A stretch of 64,000 nucleotides of DNA from Telmatherina bonti (GCA_933228915.1 OW121831.1:9002039-9066038), one strand, 5' to 3'; shown: positions 1 to 10,537, counted from the stretch's first letter. A program made the numbers and translations. Notes: generated by a model from the letters alone, not told the origin.

Positions 1-471
1 TGGGCCCATAACAAGGACCGTTCATCAGACCTCTTTCTTCCATGAAGTCCAGAGCTGCTCTTCTTCCATGTTGTTTCTCACATGCATTTTTCTGATGAGG
101 CTGGTCAAATTTTTATTCTGAATGCTTCCACAAACTCCACCTATTTCTTCCACAAGTTTCTACGATGGGGGTATTGCCCATCAGACGGTCCATCAAGGAA
201 CAATGCTGTCATGAAGAATGCAAAACATTAGGTGTTGGTGATTGGTCAATTAGCTTTCAGTGTGTTTACTTCATTAAGATTTGGAACAGACAAGGACACA
301 GTTCTGTGAAACTTTTAACTGGGCACTGTTAAAATATTATTCAATTCAAGATAAAACCTGGATTCAATCCTACTTTCAGATCAACAAGAGTCTGAATCCA
401 TAATGGATCCTGAAAGGATTTCTTTCCACTGTCAGGAAAATGTGCAGTTTTTCTCAAGTCAGGACAGAAAG

Positions 472-533
472 ACAACCCAACTTTCAAGCACTTTCCAACA
501 ATTCCTTCAAAGAAAGTGCATAAAGTTGAAGTA
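472..533 (-). ncRNA. mir430: miR-430 family hairpin, type C
   Basis: The mature arm lies on the 3' side at 473-494 with seed AAGUGCU. The 5' arm CAACUUUAUGCACUUUC pairs almost perfectly with GAAAGUGCUUGAAAGUUG across a short loop. Confidence 0.85.
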
Positions 534-593
534 TATCTCATACTGAAATTTCCAAAGACATATATGACTGAAGAAGACAAATGTCCAGAGGAC

Positions 594-665
594 ACATAAC
601 TACCCCAACAAAGGGCACTTACTGCAGCGAGAAACAAAGTCAGTGTTTGTGTCGGGGTAAATATT
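594..665 (-). ncRNA. mir430: miR-430 hairpin, type B, variant seed
   Basis: The mature arm at 600-621 ends GGGGUAG as in other B copies, but its seed reads AAGUGCC instead of AAGUGCU. The 5' arm with the CCCCGACAC motif is kept, so the hairpin should still fold. Altered targeting or decay are both possible. Confidence 0.65.
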
Positions 666-776
666 CTGACCAGATATATAAAGCGTGGAAGTGAATCCTG
701 GACTGCAATCTGTTGAATATAACCTATGCTTTAGTTTCAATTTTACTTTGCATAGTGGACATTGTCACAACCAAGA

Positions 777-833
777 CAACCCCAAAGAGAAGCACTTGTG
801 AAGAAAAGAATCAACAGTGGTTCCTTTGAGGTG
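777..833 (-). ncRNA. mir430: miR-430 family hairpin, type A
   Basis: Mature arm at 777-798 with seed AAGUGCU and the CUCUUUGGGG middle close to zebrafish miR-430c as known. The 5' arm begins CCUCAAAGGAACCAC and pairs with it. Confidence 0.85.
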
Positions 834-932
834 ATCTGAGAGTGATTTAAGACTAAACATGATCAATCACACTAATATCGTACTAATCATACTAATATGA
901 TTTATTTTAATACACAAATGTCCAGAGGACAT

Positions 933-1003
933 ATAACTACCTCAACAAGAAGCACTTACTGCAGCGAGAAACAAAGTCAGTGTTTGTGTCAGGGTAATTA
1001 TTC
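933..1003 (-). ncRNA. mir430: miR-430 family hairpin, type B
   Basis: Mature arm at 938-959, seed AAGUGCU, 3' part CUUGUUGAGGUAG with one G-to-A change in the usual GGGG. This is the second A-B pair in tandem here. Confidence 0.8.
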
Positions 1004-1112
1004 TGACCAGATATATAAAGCGCCGTGTGAATCCTGGACTGCAATCTGTTGAATATAAACTATGCTTTAGTTTCAATTTTTCTTTGCATAGTGGACATTG
1101 TCACAACCAAGA

Positions 1113-1169
1113 CAATCCCAAAGAGAAGCACTTGTGAAGAAAAGAATCAACAGTGGTTCCTTTGAGGTG
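1113..1169 (-). ncRNA. mir430: miR-430 family hairpin, type A
   Basis: Mature arm at 1113-1134, seed AAGUGCU, ending GGGAUUG. It is the first hairpin downstream of the promoter-like module at 1185-1545 on the minus strand. Confidence 0.83.
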
Positions 1170-1184
1170 ATCTGAGAGTGATTT

Positions 1185-1545
1185 AAGACTGAACATGATC
1201 AATCACACTAATATCGTACTAATCATACTAATATGATTTATTTTAATACACAATTTAGAAATTGTATTGCTGCTGTTGCTAAGCAACACCAAGTAAGTTT
1301 CAAGTTCTATACTGACATCATCTGAATGGGTGGGGCTGATTTCTTGCTTTGATGCTCTGTGACATCATTATGACACCTTTTATCCATATACAAGAGGCAA
1401 GTTTCCATCTGCAGATCCTGACTACGAAGTGAGGGACGACATCCACAATGACAACCTCCTGCATTATTTTCCAGCTGATTTCAAGGATAACGGTAAGTGT
1501 ATCTCTGCCAAGTACTTCCGTGACTGGAGCGTCAGACTGGAATGG
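1185..1545 (-). promoter_or_regulatory. putative miR-430 promoter module
   Basis: This 0.35-kb module precedes a type A hairpin in every composite unit. In the miRNA direction it has a TATA-like GATAAAAGG (1376-1384). It also has a CCCCACCC GC-type box, two TGATGTCA-like CRE half-palindromes and a perfect X-box palindrome GTTGCTAAGCAAC (1275-1287). Read the other way, the same boxes precede a TATA-like TTTTATCCATATA and a consensus-like donor GTAAGT (1493-1498), so the direction is not settled. Promoter function is inferred from position and motifs. Confidence 0.5.
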
Positions 1546-1748
1546 AAATTGTATTTTTATTGCTACTGTAAAGGCATAAATATGGCACCAGGATGAACCA
1601 CAACACGAAGCGACATCAGAAAATTTATGACATTTGAATTGTGCTCCCAATGTTACAAACAAAGATGAAACAGTGACATATCAAAGAGTACTATGACATA
1701 ATAACGGAGTTATTCTCCAAATGTACCACAATGAAATGGAAGTGCAAA

Positions 1749-1857
1749 AGCTTACAGCACCTGGTATTCCCAGGCCGTCTCCCATTCAAGTACTGACCAG
1801 GCCCAACTCCTCTTTGCTTCCAAGATCAGACGTTTTCAGGGTGGTGTGGCCGTAAGT
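1749..1857 (-). rRNA. 5S rRNA gene, 10-nt deletion variant
   Basis: A 109-nt 5S-like gene with the conserved 3' half (GGGAGAC, CCUGGGAAUACCAGG, GCUGUAAGCU). It lacks 10 nt between the two tandem CTGATCTCG copies upstream of box A, as in the second gene of each array unit. Two further changes (CGGCCTGG at the C-box arm, ACTTACGG at the start) suggest a pseudogene. Confidence 0.75.
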
Positions 1858-2076
1858 GTCAGATTGAAAAAGAAATTGTATTTTTATTGCTAGTGTAAAG
1901 GAATAAATATGGCACAAGGATGAACCAGAACAAGAAGTGACATCACACACGTTTATGACTATTGAATTGTGTTCCAAATATTACATACAAAGATCAAACA
2001 GTGACATATCAAAGAGTACTATGACATCATAACGGAGTTATTCTCCAAATGTACCACAATGAAATGGAAGTGCAAA

Positions 2077-2195
2077 AGCTTACAGCACCTGGTATTCCCA
2101 GGCGGTCTACCATTCAAGTACTGACCAGGCCCAACTCCTCTTTGCTTCCGAGATCAGACGAGTTCGGGCGTTTTCAGGGTGGTGTGGCCGTAAGC
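2077..2195 (-). rRNA. 5S rRNA gene, full length
   Basis: Full-length 119-nt 5S gene starting GCTTACGGCCACACC, followed directly by TTTT on the transcribed side as a Pol III terminator. An AATAAAAATAC TATA-like element lies about 30 nt upstream. Box A carries AGGAG instead of AGCAG. Confidence 0.85.
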
Positions 2196-2414
2196 GTCAG
2201 ATTGAAACGGAAATTGTATTTTTATTGCTAGTGTAAAGGCATAAATATGGCACCAGGATGAACCAGAACAAGAAGTGACATCACACACATTTATGACATT
2301 TGAATTGTGCTCCAAATATTACATACAAAGATCAAACAGTGACATATCAAAGAGTACTATGACATCATAATGGAATTATTCTCCAAATACCCCACACTGA
2401 AATGGAAGTGCAAA

Positions 2415-2533
2415 AGCTTACAGCACCTGGTATTCCCAGGCAGTCTCCCATTCAAGTACCGAACAGGCCCAACTCTGCTAGGCTTCTGAAATCAGACTGG
2501 ATCGGGCGTTTTCAGGGTGGTGTACCTGTAAGC
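2415..2533 (-). rRNA. 5S rRNA gene, full length, diverged
   Basis: 119 nt from start to the T-run. Its first ten bases read GCTTACAGGT, and box A carries the CCTAGCAGAG form seen in array variant I. The internal GGGAGAC box C is intact. Probably a decaying copy. Confidence 0.8.
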
Positions 2534-2752
2534 GTCAGACTGGAACGGAAATTGTATTTTTATTGCCACTGTAAAGGCATAAATATGGCACCAGGATGAA
2601 CCACAACAAGAAGTGAAATCACATACTTTTATGACATTTGAATTAATCTCCAAATATCACATAAAATGATCAAACAGTGAGATATCAAAGAGTACTATGA
2701 CATCAGAACGGAATTATTCTCCAAACATCCCACACTGAAATGGACGTGCGAA

Positions 2753-2850
2753 AGCTTACAGTACGTGGGATTCCCAGGCGGTCTCCCATTCAAGTACTGA
2801 CCAGGCCCAACTCTGCTTTGCTTCCGAGATCAGACGAGATCGGGCGTTTT
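2753..2850 (-). pseudogene. 5S rRNA gene, 3' part, disrupted by LINE
   Basis: Nucleotides 22 to 119 of a 5S gene. The rest resumes at 8134-8154 on the far side of the Tx1-type LINE. The 9-bp GGGCGTTTT (plus strand) is present at both edges, 2842-2850 and 8125-8133, as the target-site duplication. Confidence 0.92.
2842..2850. repeat. target-site duplication, left copy
   Basis: GGGCGTTTT lies between the 5S sequence and the LINE 3' end. The second copy is at 8125-8133. Confidence 0.92.
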
Positions 2851-3097
2851 GGGGGGGGAGGGTAGATCTTTTAATATTGAAATTCAATAAATACAATAAA
2901 ACCAGTATACACAGCACAGAACAACAAAGGAAAAAAATACTAACACTATATACAACACAGACACAATCACGTAAAACAAAACTGACACATATGGGTTATT
3001 TACAATACTCACAATTACAAGAAAAACAAGACAACACATACAAGGAAATTTAAAGGAAAACATGAGGCAGAGGGAACAGACAACAGAACACTAGACA

Positions 3098-3100
<3 letters not shown>

Positions 3101-3186
<86 letters not shown>

Positions 3187-3250
3187 CTTTTCTTTTTTTT
3201 GTTGATTTTTTTATTGTATTTTTTTTTTTTTTTTATTTATTTATTTTTTT
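3101..3250. repeat. (AT)n microsatellite and T-rich tract in LINE 3' UTR
   Basis: About 60 bp of AT dinucleotides (3101-3160) run into a T-rich tract to about 3250. It lies in the non-coding 3' part of the LINE, between the ORF2 stop at 3383 and the element end. Confidence 0.95.
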
Positions 3251-3382
3251 TTAATGTTATCTTGTACTGTTCATTGAAAGTGCTTAGTGAGTCCAACTTC
3301 CTAGGCAAAAGAGTCCGGGATGGGCTGAGCAGATGAGGGGGCAGTGAGTCCGTGATTGCCAGGATGGAAGTCTTTAAACCGT

Positions 3383-6300
3383 TTAAATGGTCATGGCCAG
3401 AGTGTCATTCGGATGGATGGAGAAAAGCGACTGATTGGGGGTAAAGGTAGTGATGAAGCGATGCTCCTTAGCCGAGTGCAGGTGACGTAGGTGGACGGTG
3501 AGGAGACGGGTGAAGATGGGCCAGTGGCGTGCGGTGCGGTGGTCAAAGTGGTAGATGTTCCTGACGATGTAGATGGTATACCGGGCTATGGACAGCATGA
3601 GATGACAGAGGTGGCGGTTTTCCCCAGAGCGGCTGATGGAGGGCCCAAAGAGGAGATGCCATGGTTCCTGGTCGCCTCCCCCAAGAGAGGCCGGCGTTGG
3701 GAGTCTCCAAGACAGTCTCCGGGCGAGCAGATCCTGCACCCGGGTCCAGAAGGGGCGGACGGCCGGGCACGTAATGAAGAGGTGATGGAGATCCTCGTAA
3801 GACCCACCACACACCGGACAATCTCTGCCATACCTGTCTGGGTATATAGTGTGCAGTGTAGCGCGCGTGTAAATCAGTCTATGTTTCAATTTGAACTCAA
3901 AATTTGCGAGCTGGGGTGAGGTGTACCATTGGAATGTCGTGGCCCAGATGGGTGTGATGTCATGAGTAGGGTATGAACGGGACCAGGCATGTTCAACTGC
4001 AGGAGCCCTGACCACACGAGCCAACACTAACCGGTAGAAGGTGCGAGTGTGCAGGGAGGTGAAACGCCTGACTGAACCATCAAAATGTATATCAAAATCA
4101 AGGGGGGCGAAGCCCACATCAGGAGGCGTGCCACCTGTTAGCAGGGCGCCCCACCATCTGAACAGGTACTCTTTAAATGAGTTTAACAACACCAAAACTG
4201 ATTTTCTTCTAAACACCACTCTCGACATGACAAATTTTCTACGGACAAATTCAATGTTCCAATCCCCAAAAGGTGAAAAAATATCCTTTACAACTGTTAA
4301 CCCAGCTCTCTCCATAGACTCTCCCATCATCTTTCTCCTCTCTTTGGAGGGAGAAGAGAGGAGGTCTGGATTGAATCGGAGAGGCATTTTACACAAATCA
4401 ATCCATGAACCAGGAACTGCCACAGCAAAAGGCCTCAAAGCGGCCCACGCCTGCAAGGCTTCCCTTACAAAGTTCGGGAGGACCCCGAGCACTGGGCTGG
4501 GGGGCAACAGACAAAGATTAAATGCACCAAAATTATTCAATACGCTCAGATCCATCAAGAAAAACTCCTTCCAGTGAGCCCGACAGACTGGATCCAGAAA
4601 TTTCCTGAGCACTTTTAGTCTCAGCGCCTGTTTTTTCAATACTAGATCAATTAAATTCAGACCTCCCTTATCAACATCATTGATCATTACATTGTGTGCG
4701 ACCAAACAACGACTGTTACCCCAGAGAAGCTTGGATAAAATTACAGAAATTCGATTTGCACAGTCTCCGGGCAGCTCGCTCACACCTAGAGCATGGGTCA
4801 ATTTCGACAGACATAAAGCATTCACTACTAAAACTCTACCTCTTAGTCCCAAATTCCTAAATTTTAAGAAATTCAATTTAGCTACTAACTTTTTAACTAA
4901 ATCTTCCCACATTTTCCTATTTGATTCTACACCATCTTTACCTACAAGCACCCCTAAGACCCTGTACGTGCTCCCCGCTTCCGAAGATGCACTGACAAAG
5001 GCTGAGGAGTTACGCTACCACAAAATGCAACAGAAGTTTTTTCAAAGTTTATTTTTGCACCCGAGGCCAGACCATAAATTTTCAACACGTGCAAGGACGC
5101 CTCAAGACTTTCGGTGTCTCGCAAAAATAAATTTGTGTCATCTGCAAACTGTAGCACCTTATACGCAGCTCCTTCCGGGGAGAGTATGCCCCTGACACTA
5201 CACTCTGACATCAACATGGCAGCCAGAGGCTCAGCCACGAGGCTATAAAGAAAAGCAGAGAGGGGGCATCCCTGACGGATAGAACGCCTCACAGGAAAAA
5301 TATCTGTCATCGCACCATTACATTTGACCTTACTAGAAGCAGATCCATACAATAATCTTATCCAATTAACAAAATTTGAACCAAATCCCATTTTTTCCAA
5401 TACAGCAAATAGAAAGCTATGCTCCACTCTATCAAACACTTTATTAAAATCTACGCTTACATGAATACCACCTGTTTTATGCATCACATTTAATAAATAT
5501 TTTATAGACAAAATTGAGTCCGAGATGTCCCGGCCAGGGACACTGTAAGCCTGGGCAGATAAAACAACCGACTCCATTACACCTCTGATACGGCCCGCTA
5601 AAAGTTTGGCAAGAATTTTATAATCCACATTCAATAAGCTGATTGGCCTGTAATTTTCCAATTTATTTCTGTCTCCCTTCTTAAAAGCAAGGGACACTAC
5701 ACTCAAAGCAAAGGAACTTGAGGCTCTCCCCTCTCTCTCCATCTCCTGAAAGAGTCGAAGGAGAATAGGCGCCAGCCTGGATGCAAAGCACCTGTAGAAT
5801 TCACTGGTGAGCCCATCCTCACCTGGGGCTTTGCCAGTACTGAGGAGCTTTACTGCAGATCTGACCTCCTCTAACACAAGAGGCGCATCACACGCCTCAG
5901 CCTCAGCATCTAACAACCTGCCACTTAAAGAATTGACCACCTCATCTAAACGATTTACTAAGACACCCTCCGAACTAAACAAAGCACCATAGAACTTTCC
6001 CACAACACCCAACACATCATCAATATCTGACATCTCCTCTCCCTCACTATTTATCAGTTTTTCAATATACATTTTTTTTTTGCCTCACCTTCTCCATTGC
6101 GAAGAAAAAACCTGTAGATCTTTCACCCTGCACAGTATACTGCGCTCTTGCACGCAGCATGGCACCTCCACATTTAGAGATTTCAATATTATCCAGCTGA
6201 GCTTTAACTTCTAAATATTCAGGATTTACTGGACCACTAGTAAAAGCTGACCTAATCACAATGTCCCTCAGCCTATGTTTTAACTGAGTCTCCTCTGCCT

Positions 6301-7243
6301 TTAACAACCAGTTCTTCTGTTTGCTAAAATTTATTGAAAGGCGCTTTATTCTCTCCTTTGCCTCTTCCCACCAGTCCACAATTGACCCAATACATTCCAT
6401 TTCCATATCAAAAGAATCAAACAACCTATTCATCTTTTTGCAATAATTCTCATCTGCAAGCAAAGAATTATTTCAAATCCACAACCCCCCCGTTCGCTGC
6501 CCTTTAAAAGGGCTAAAATCTACTCGCAGTGGAGAATGGTCGCTTAACCAAGTGTCATCATAGAAAACTGAGGCCGTTCGCCTCAAGAAGCCTTCAGACA
6601 TCAAACATAAATCAATACGGGACTGTTTTAACACCCCTAAGACAACTTGCCGTCTGGAAAAAACTCTCTTGTTGAAATTCAGAGCTCTCCAGCCTTCAAT
6701 CATACCATATCGGGACATAAGGTCCAACAAGTGCGTCCTAGACACGTCATTTCTATACACATTACTAACACTTAAGTCTATTTTCGTAAGGGCTACATTG
6801 AAATCACCAATAACAATAGTTCCTAAAGTAACATAAGTAAAGACAGAGGAAAAAAGAATCTTCCTTTCCTGCTCCTCATTCGGAGCATAAATATTGATAA
6901 GCCTAAATGCAAAAGGCTGGACAAAATCAACAACAACAAAAGCACCTCCAGGATCCGCATGGACCAGTGTGGGCGTCCCAAAAAAGTCAGTTTTTACAAT
7001 AGTAGCTACACCACGCGAAAGTGCAGAGCCAAGAGCACAAAAGACAGTTCCCACGCCCATTGCCTGCACTGCACGCACATGAGATGGCTCCCAATGAGTC
7101 TCCTGCAAACACAGTACACCCCAGCTCAATGAGTGGAGCGCACTGTGCATGCGAACGGGGCTCCGCAGCCCACCTGTGTTAAGGGACACAAGGGAAAAAG
7201 CCATGAGCATGAGGGAGAAAGAGGTGCACACAACGAACATCAT
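3383..7243 (-). pseudogene. LINE ORF2: endonuclease-reverse transcriptase, broken
   Basis: ORF2 starts at the ATG at 7243-7241, overlapping the ORF1 stop as ATGA, the usual stop-and-restart arrangement. Endonuclease: N at about residue 22, LQETH with catalytic E near 48, GDFN, and SDHSPL near residue 237. An in-frame TGA at 6475-6473 ends the first segment and the same frame continues. A frameshift lies in a run of nine A at 6071-6079. The next segment (4954-6072) holds the RT with KAPGEDGL, NYRPISLLN, VSVDFNKVFDR, RQGCPLSAFLY and catalytic FADD. A second frameshift near 4950-4990 leads into the last segment (3383-4951), which ends with a CPVCGG...H...C zinc knuckle. Nicks and copies its RNA at the target in intact relatives. 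Confidence 0.88.
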
Positions 7244-7883
7244 TTAGACTTTTTAGAAATCTCTTTCCCATCACTATCACTTAGCCTTTTATTAGACTGC
7301 ACTTCCAGAACTATCGGGAATTCCTCAGCAGCTCCAGACTCCCCAGAGCTGGATGAAACAGTGGGGGACGCGCCAGAGGCCGGTGTACTGGGCATAGGGA
7401 CACGGGACTGATCCCGGGTCGCGCCGCCCGCACCACGTGCACCACGCCCCCGAGACCTGCTCCGTTCCCCAGCCTCATTGACTGCCTTTTTTTGAGCCAG
7501 TGTCCTGCTCAGGCTGAATGTCTCCTCCTGAATAGTTGGCTGCGCACTCTCAGTGCTCTCTCTGCGCTCACCCAGTCTAGAGAATTGGGCCACAGCTGGC
7601 ACCAACCTCTCTCCTTCAGAGGTAAAGTGAGGAAGCAGCCCACCACTCAACCTCCTCCCGAGTTCGACCGCCCCCACTGTGGCCTTAGGAGTGAGGTCTT
7701 CACAGGCCTCCTCCCCTTGGTCAGGAGCAGAGCACAAACTTCTTTAGCCGCTCTCATGAGCACAATAGGCACCATTTCCTCCACACCCTCAATGTCCGGC
7801 ACAACAGTTAATTCCTTGTCATATATCCGGTTCCTCTCACTCACATTAAGACCATCCATGTTTTTGTTTTGTCCATTAACCAA
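7240..7883 (-). pseudogene. LINE ORF1 (RNA-binding Gag-like), frameshifted and short
   Basis: Two overlapping frames, 7647-7883 and 7240-7737, together look like one ORF1 broken by an indel near 7680-7740. The product would be about 210 residues, rich in S, P, G and charged residues, ending in a basic tail (ISKKSK). It is short for a Tx1-type ORF1 and I see no CCHC knuckles, so an internal deletion is likely. The start could also be the second ATG (MDGLNV). Confidence 0.65.
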
Positions 7884-8124
7884 AGGAGGTAGTCCAGGGG
7901 CGAGCAGGGTTCAAAGCCATGATTTCCGCCCAAAGAGCCAAGGCTCAAAAAGGGAGAAACCAAAATCACTCCTCCACAGCAGGAGTGCTGGGAGGAGGAA
8001 AAAAACACCAAAAACAAAAAGGGGAAACCAAAATAAAAAAGGAAACAAAAGATAACAGCCACACAAAATAACAGCACCTCTCCACTTTCCCTCCAAAACA
8101 CTTCCTCGTTAGGACACACCCACT

Positions 8125-8133
8125 GGGCGTTTT
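8125..8133. repeat. target-site duplication, right copy
   Basis: GGGCGTTTT at the 5' end of the LINE, matching 2842-2850. Confidence 0.92.
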
Positions 8134-8154
8134 CAGGGTGGTGTGGCCGTAAGC
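8134..8154 (-). pseudogene. 5S rRNA gene, 5' remnant beyond LINE
   Basis: The first 21 nt of the 5S gene interrupted at 2850 (GCTTACGGCCACACCACCCT). Together the two pieces make a 119-nt gene. Confidence 0.9.
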
Positions 8155-8363
8155 GTCAGACTGGAGCGGAAACTGTATTTTTATTGCTAGAGTAAAGGCA
8201 TAACTATGGCAGCACAACAAGAAGTGAGATCACACACTTTTATGACGTTTGAATTGTGCTCCAAATATTACATGCAAAGATCAAACAGTGACATATCAAA
8301 GAGTACTATGACGTCATAACGGAGTTATTCTCCAAATGTACCACAATGAAATGGAAGTGCAAA

Positions 8364-8482
8364 AGCTTACAGCACCTGGTATTCCCAGGCGGTCTCCCAT
8401 TCAAGTACCGAACAGGCCCAACTCTGCTAGGCTTCTGAGATCAGACGGGATCGGGCGTTTTCAGGGTGGTGTAGCTGTAAGC
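8364..8482 (-). rRNA. 5S rRNA gene, full length, variant I-like
   Basis: 119 nt, starting GCTTACAGCTACACC with CCTAGCAGAG at box A, the pattern of the first gene of each array unit. A T-run follows the 3' end and AATAAAAATAC sits upstream. Confidence 0.83.
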
Positions 8483-8701
8483 GTCAGACTGGAATGGAAA
8501 TTGTATTTTTATTGCTACTCTTAAGGCATAAATATGGCACCAGGATGAACCAGAAAAAGAAGTGACACCACACACGTTTATGACTATTGAATTGTGCTCC
8601 AAATATTACATACAAAGATCAAACAGTGACATATCAAAGACTACTATGACATCATAACGGAGTTATTCTCCAAATGTCACACAATGAAATGGACGTGCAA
8701 A

Positions 8702-8820
8702 AGCTTACAGCACCTGGTGTTCCCAGGTGGTCTCCCATACAAGTACTGACCAGGCCCAACTCTGCTTTGCTTACGATATCAGACGAGATCGGGCGTTTTC
8801 AGGGTGGTGTGGCCGTAAGC
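8702..8820 (-). rRNA. 5S rRNA gene, full length, variant II-like
   Basis: 119 nt, starting GCTTACGGCCACACC. Near-canonical except for ATATCGTAAGC replacing the usual ATCTCGGAAGC region and ACCACCTGGGAACACC in the 3' stem. Confidence 0.83.
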
Positions 8821-9029
8821 GTCAGACTGGAGCGGAAACTGTATTTTTATTGCTAGAGTAAAGGCATAACTATGGCAGCATAACAAGAAGTGAGATCACA
8901 CACTTTTATGACATTTGAATTGTGTTCCAAATATTACATGCAAAGATCAAACAGTGACATATCAACGAGTACTATGACGTCATAACGGAGTTATTCTCCA
9001 AATGTACCACAATGAAATGGAAGTGCAAA

Positions 9030-9148
9030 AGCTTACAGCACCTGGTATTCCCAGGCGGTCTCCCATTCAAGTACCGAGCAGGCGCAACTCTGCTAGGCTT
9101 CTGAGATGAGATGGGATCGGGCGTTTTCAGGGTGGTGTAGCTGTAAGC
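9030..9148 (-). rRNA. 5S rRNA gene, full length, variant I-like
   Basis: 119 nt. It carries GCGCCTGCTCGGTA in the intermediate-element region, as in array genes 1 and 4, and CATCTCATCTC in the 5' half, a change unlike the other copies. Confidence 0.8.
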
Positions 9149-9354
9149 GTCAGACTGGAACGAAAATTGTATTTTTATTGCTAGAGTAAAGGCATAACTA
9201 TGGCACCACAACAAGAAGTGACATCATACACTTTTATGACATTTGAATTGTGTTCCAAATATTACATGCAAAGATCAAACAGTGACATATCAAAGAGTAC
9301 TATGACATCATAACGGAGTTATTCTCCAAATGTACCACAATGAAATGAAAGTGC

Positions 9355-9384
9355 AAAAGCTTACAGCACCTGGTATTCCCAGGC
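9355..9384 (-). pseudogene. 5S 3' fragment at repeat junction
   Basis: The last 27 nt or so of a 5S gene with its T-run, fused at GCCTGG to the flank of the F-type hairpin. The same breakpoint occurs in every array unit (for example 40816-40842), so it is the ancestral junction between the miR-430 and 5S parts of the unit. Confidence 0.9.
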
Positions 9385-9427
9385 ATAAAATGAATCAACT
9401 GTTCATTCTGAGTGTTTGAAAGGTCAG

Positions 9428-9495
9428 CAAGACTACCCCAACAATTAGCACTTACTGTCATCCAAATATCAAGTCAGTGCCTGTGTTAAGGTCAT
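9428..9495 (-). ncRNA. mir430: miR-430 family hairpin, type F
   Basis: Mature arm 9433-9454, seed AAGUGCU, AAUUGUUGGGGUAG following. This F version keeps GGGGUAG, whereas array F copies have GGCGUAG. Confidence 0.87.
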
Positions 9496-9535
9496 TTTGC
9501 AGACCAAATCCTGAAAAACACCATTTGGATCAAAA

Positions 9536-9597
9536 GCTCACAAGAGAGATAGAAGCACTTATGGACACTATTCAGCATCAGTGTGTCTGTTTGAGGG
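9536..9597 (-). ncRNA. mir430: miR-430 family hairpin, type E
   Basis: Mature arm 9540-9561, seed AAGUGCU followed by UCUAUCUCUCUUGU. The stem is weaker than in A-D and F, with several internal loops, so processing is less certain. Confidence 0.65.
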
Positions 9598-9649
9598 ATT
9601 CTCCGTGCAATATCTTCATCAGCTAGCGTTGGTAGAGTTTGTCTTTTTC

Positions 9650-9714
9650 AACCGTCCCAACAGGAAGCACTTCCTGATTTAAAAAAAAACAGTTAATGCT
9701 CGTGTTGGGCCCAT
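9650..9714 (-). ncRNA. mir430: miR-430 family hairpin, type D
   Basis: Mature arm 9652-9673 (GAAGUGCUUCC, then UGUUGGGACGG) pairs with the 5' arm CCCAACACGAGCAUUAACUG across an A/U-rich loop. Confidence 0.82.
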
Positions 9715-10175
9715 AGCAAGGACTGTTCATCAGACCTCTTTCTTCCATGAAGTCCAGAGCAGCTCTTCTTCCATGTTGTTTCTCACATGCATTTTTCTGA
9801 TGAGGCTTGTCCAACTTTTTTCCTGAATGCTTCCACAAACTCCACCTATTTCTTCCACAAGTTTCTACGATGGGGGTATTGCCCATCAGACGGTCCATCA
9901 AGGAACAATGCTGTCATGAAGAATGCAAAACATTAGGTGTTGATCATAGGTCAATTAGCTTTCAGTGCGTTTACTTCATGAAGATTTGGAACAGACAAGG
10001 ATACAGTTCTGTGTAACTTTTAACTGGGCACTGTTAAAATATAATTCAATTCAAGATAGAACCTGGATTCAATCCTACTTTCAGATCAACAAGAGTCTGA
10101 ATCCATAATGGATCCTGATAGGATTTCTTTCCCGTGTGAGGAAAATGTGCAGTTTTTCTCAAGTCAGGAGAGAAA
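9715..10175 (-). other. D-to-C spacer of the miR-430 unit
   Basis: About 460 bp without a clear microRNA. A weak hairpin with an AGCAUUG arm (about 9893-9940) and a GGAUUCA/UGAAUCC stem-loop (about 10068-10107) recur in all copies of this spacer. No protein is apparent; the short ORFs overlap the hairpins and are not conserved as proteins. Confidence 0.6.
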
Positions 10176-10237
10176 GACACCCCAACTTTCAAGCACTTTC
10201 CAACAATTCCTTCAAAGAAAGTGCATAAAGTTGAAGT
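10176..10237 (-). ncRNA. mir430: miR-430 family hairpin, type C
   Basis: Mature arm 10178-10199, seed AAGUGCU, ending GUUGGGGU rather than the GUUGGGUU of array copies. Confidence 0.86.
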
Positions 10238-10299
10238 ATATCTCATACTGAAATTTCCAAAGACATATATGGCTGAAGAAGACAAATGTCCAGAGGACA

Positions 10300-10371
10300 T
10301 ATAACTACCCCAACAAAAAGCACTTACTGCAGCGAGAAACAAAGTCAGTGTTCGTGTCGGGGTAATTATTC
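10300..10371 (-). ncRNA. mir430: miR-430 family hairpin, type B
   Basis: Mature arm 10305-10326: seed AAGUGCU, then UUUUGUUGGGGUAG (one change from the array form). Confidence 0.86.
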
Positions 10372-10480
10372 TGAACAGATATATAAAGCGTCGTGTGAAT
10401 CCTGGACTGCAATCTGTTGAATATAAACTATGCTTTATTTTCAATTTTACTTTGCATTGTGGACATTGTCACAACCAAGA

Positions 10481-10537
10481 CAACCCCAAAGAGAAGCATT
10501 TGTGAAGAAAAGAATCAACAGTGGTTCCTTTGAGGTG
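10481..10537 (-). ncRNA. mir430: miR-430 hairpin, type A, seed AAAUGCU
   Basis: Mature arm 10481-10502. One transition turns the seed into AAAUGCU, the form known for zebrafish miR-430a and b. The rest is the type A backbone, so this is an independent change in this copy. Confidence 0.75.

Larger units (their letters stand above)
1..2850 (-). repeat. miR-430/5S composite repeat, reverse orientation, older copy
   Basis: Read on the minus strand, this stretch has four 5S genes (the last one split by a LINE), then a promoter-like module, then miR-430 hairpins A, B, A, B and C. It is the inverted and diverged counterpart of the array unit on the right side of the window. Position 1 cuts the repeat inside the 5' arm of a type D hairpin. 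The 1-470 part is the D-to-C spacer; its GGAUUCA/UGAAUCC stem-loop is the only structure I see there. Confidence 0.85.
2851..8124 (-). mobile_element. Tx1-clade LINE (Mutsu-like) inserted in a 5S gene
   Basis: A nearly full-length, 5,274-bp non-LTR retrotransposon on the minus strand. It has a 5' leader (7884-8124), a short ORF1, an ORF2 with apurinic-type endonuclease, reverse transcriptase and C-terminal zinc knuckle, and a 3' UTR with a microsatellite. The 3' end is C-rich (CCCTCCCCCCCC) with no poly(A). It is bounded by a 9-bp target duplication of 5S sequence. Mutsu elements of the Tx1 group are known to insert specifically into 5S rRNA genes in zebrafish; assignment to that family is from domain type and target, not from alignment. 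One stop and two frameshifts in ORF2 and one frameshift in ORF1 make this copy inactive. Confidence 0.88.

Noticed and set aside
4041..5195. Plus-strand ORFs of 171-178 codons over the Tx1-type LINE
   Set aside because: Antisense to the RT-coding segments, which show clear RT motifs on the minus strand.
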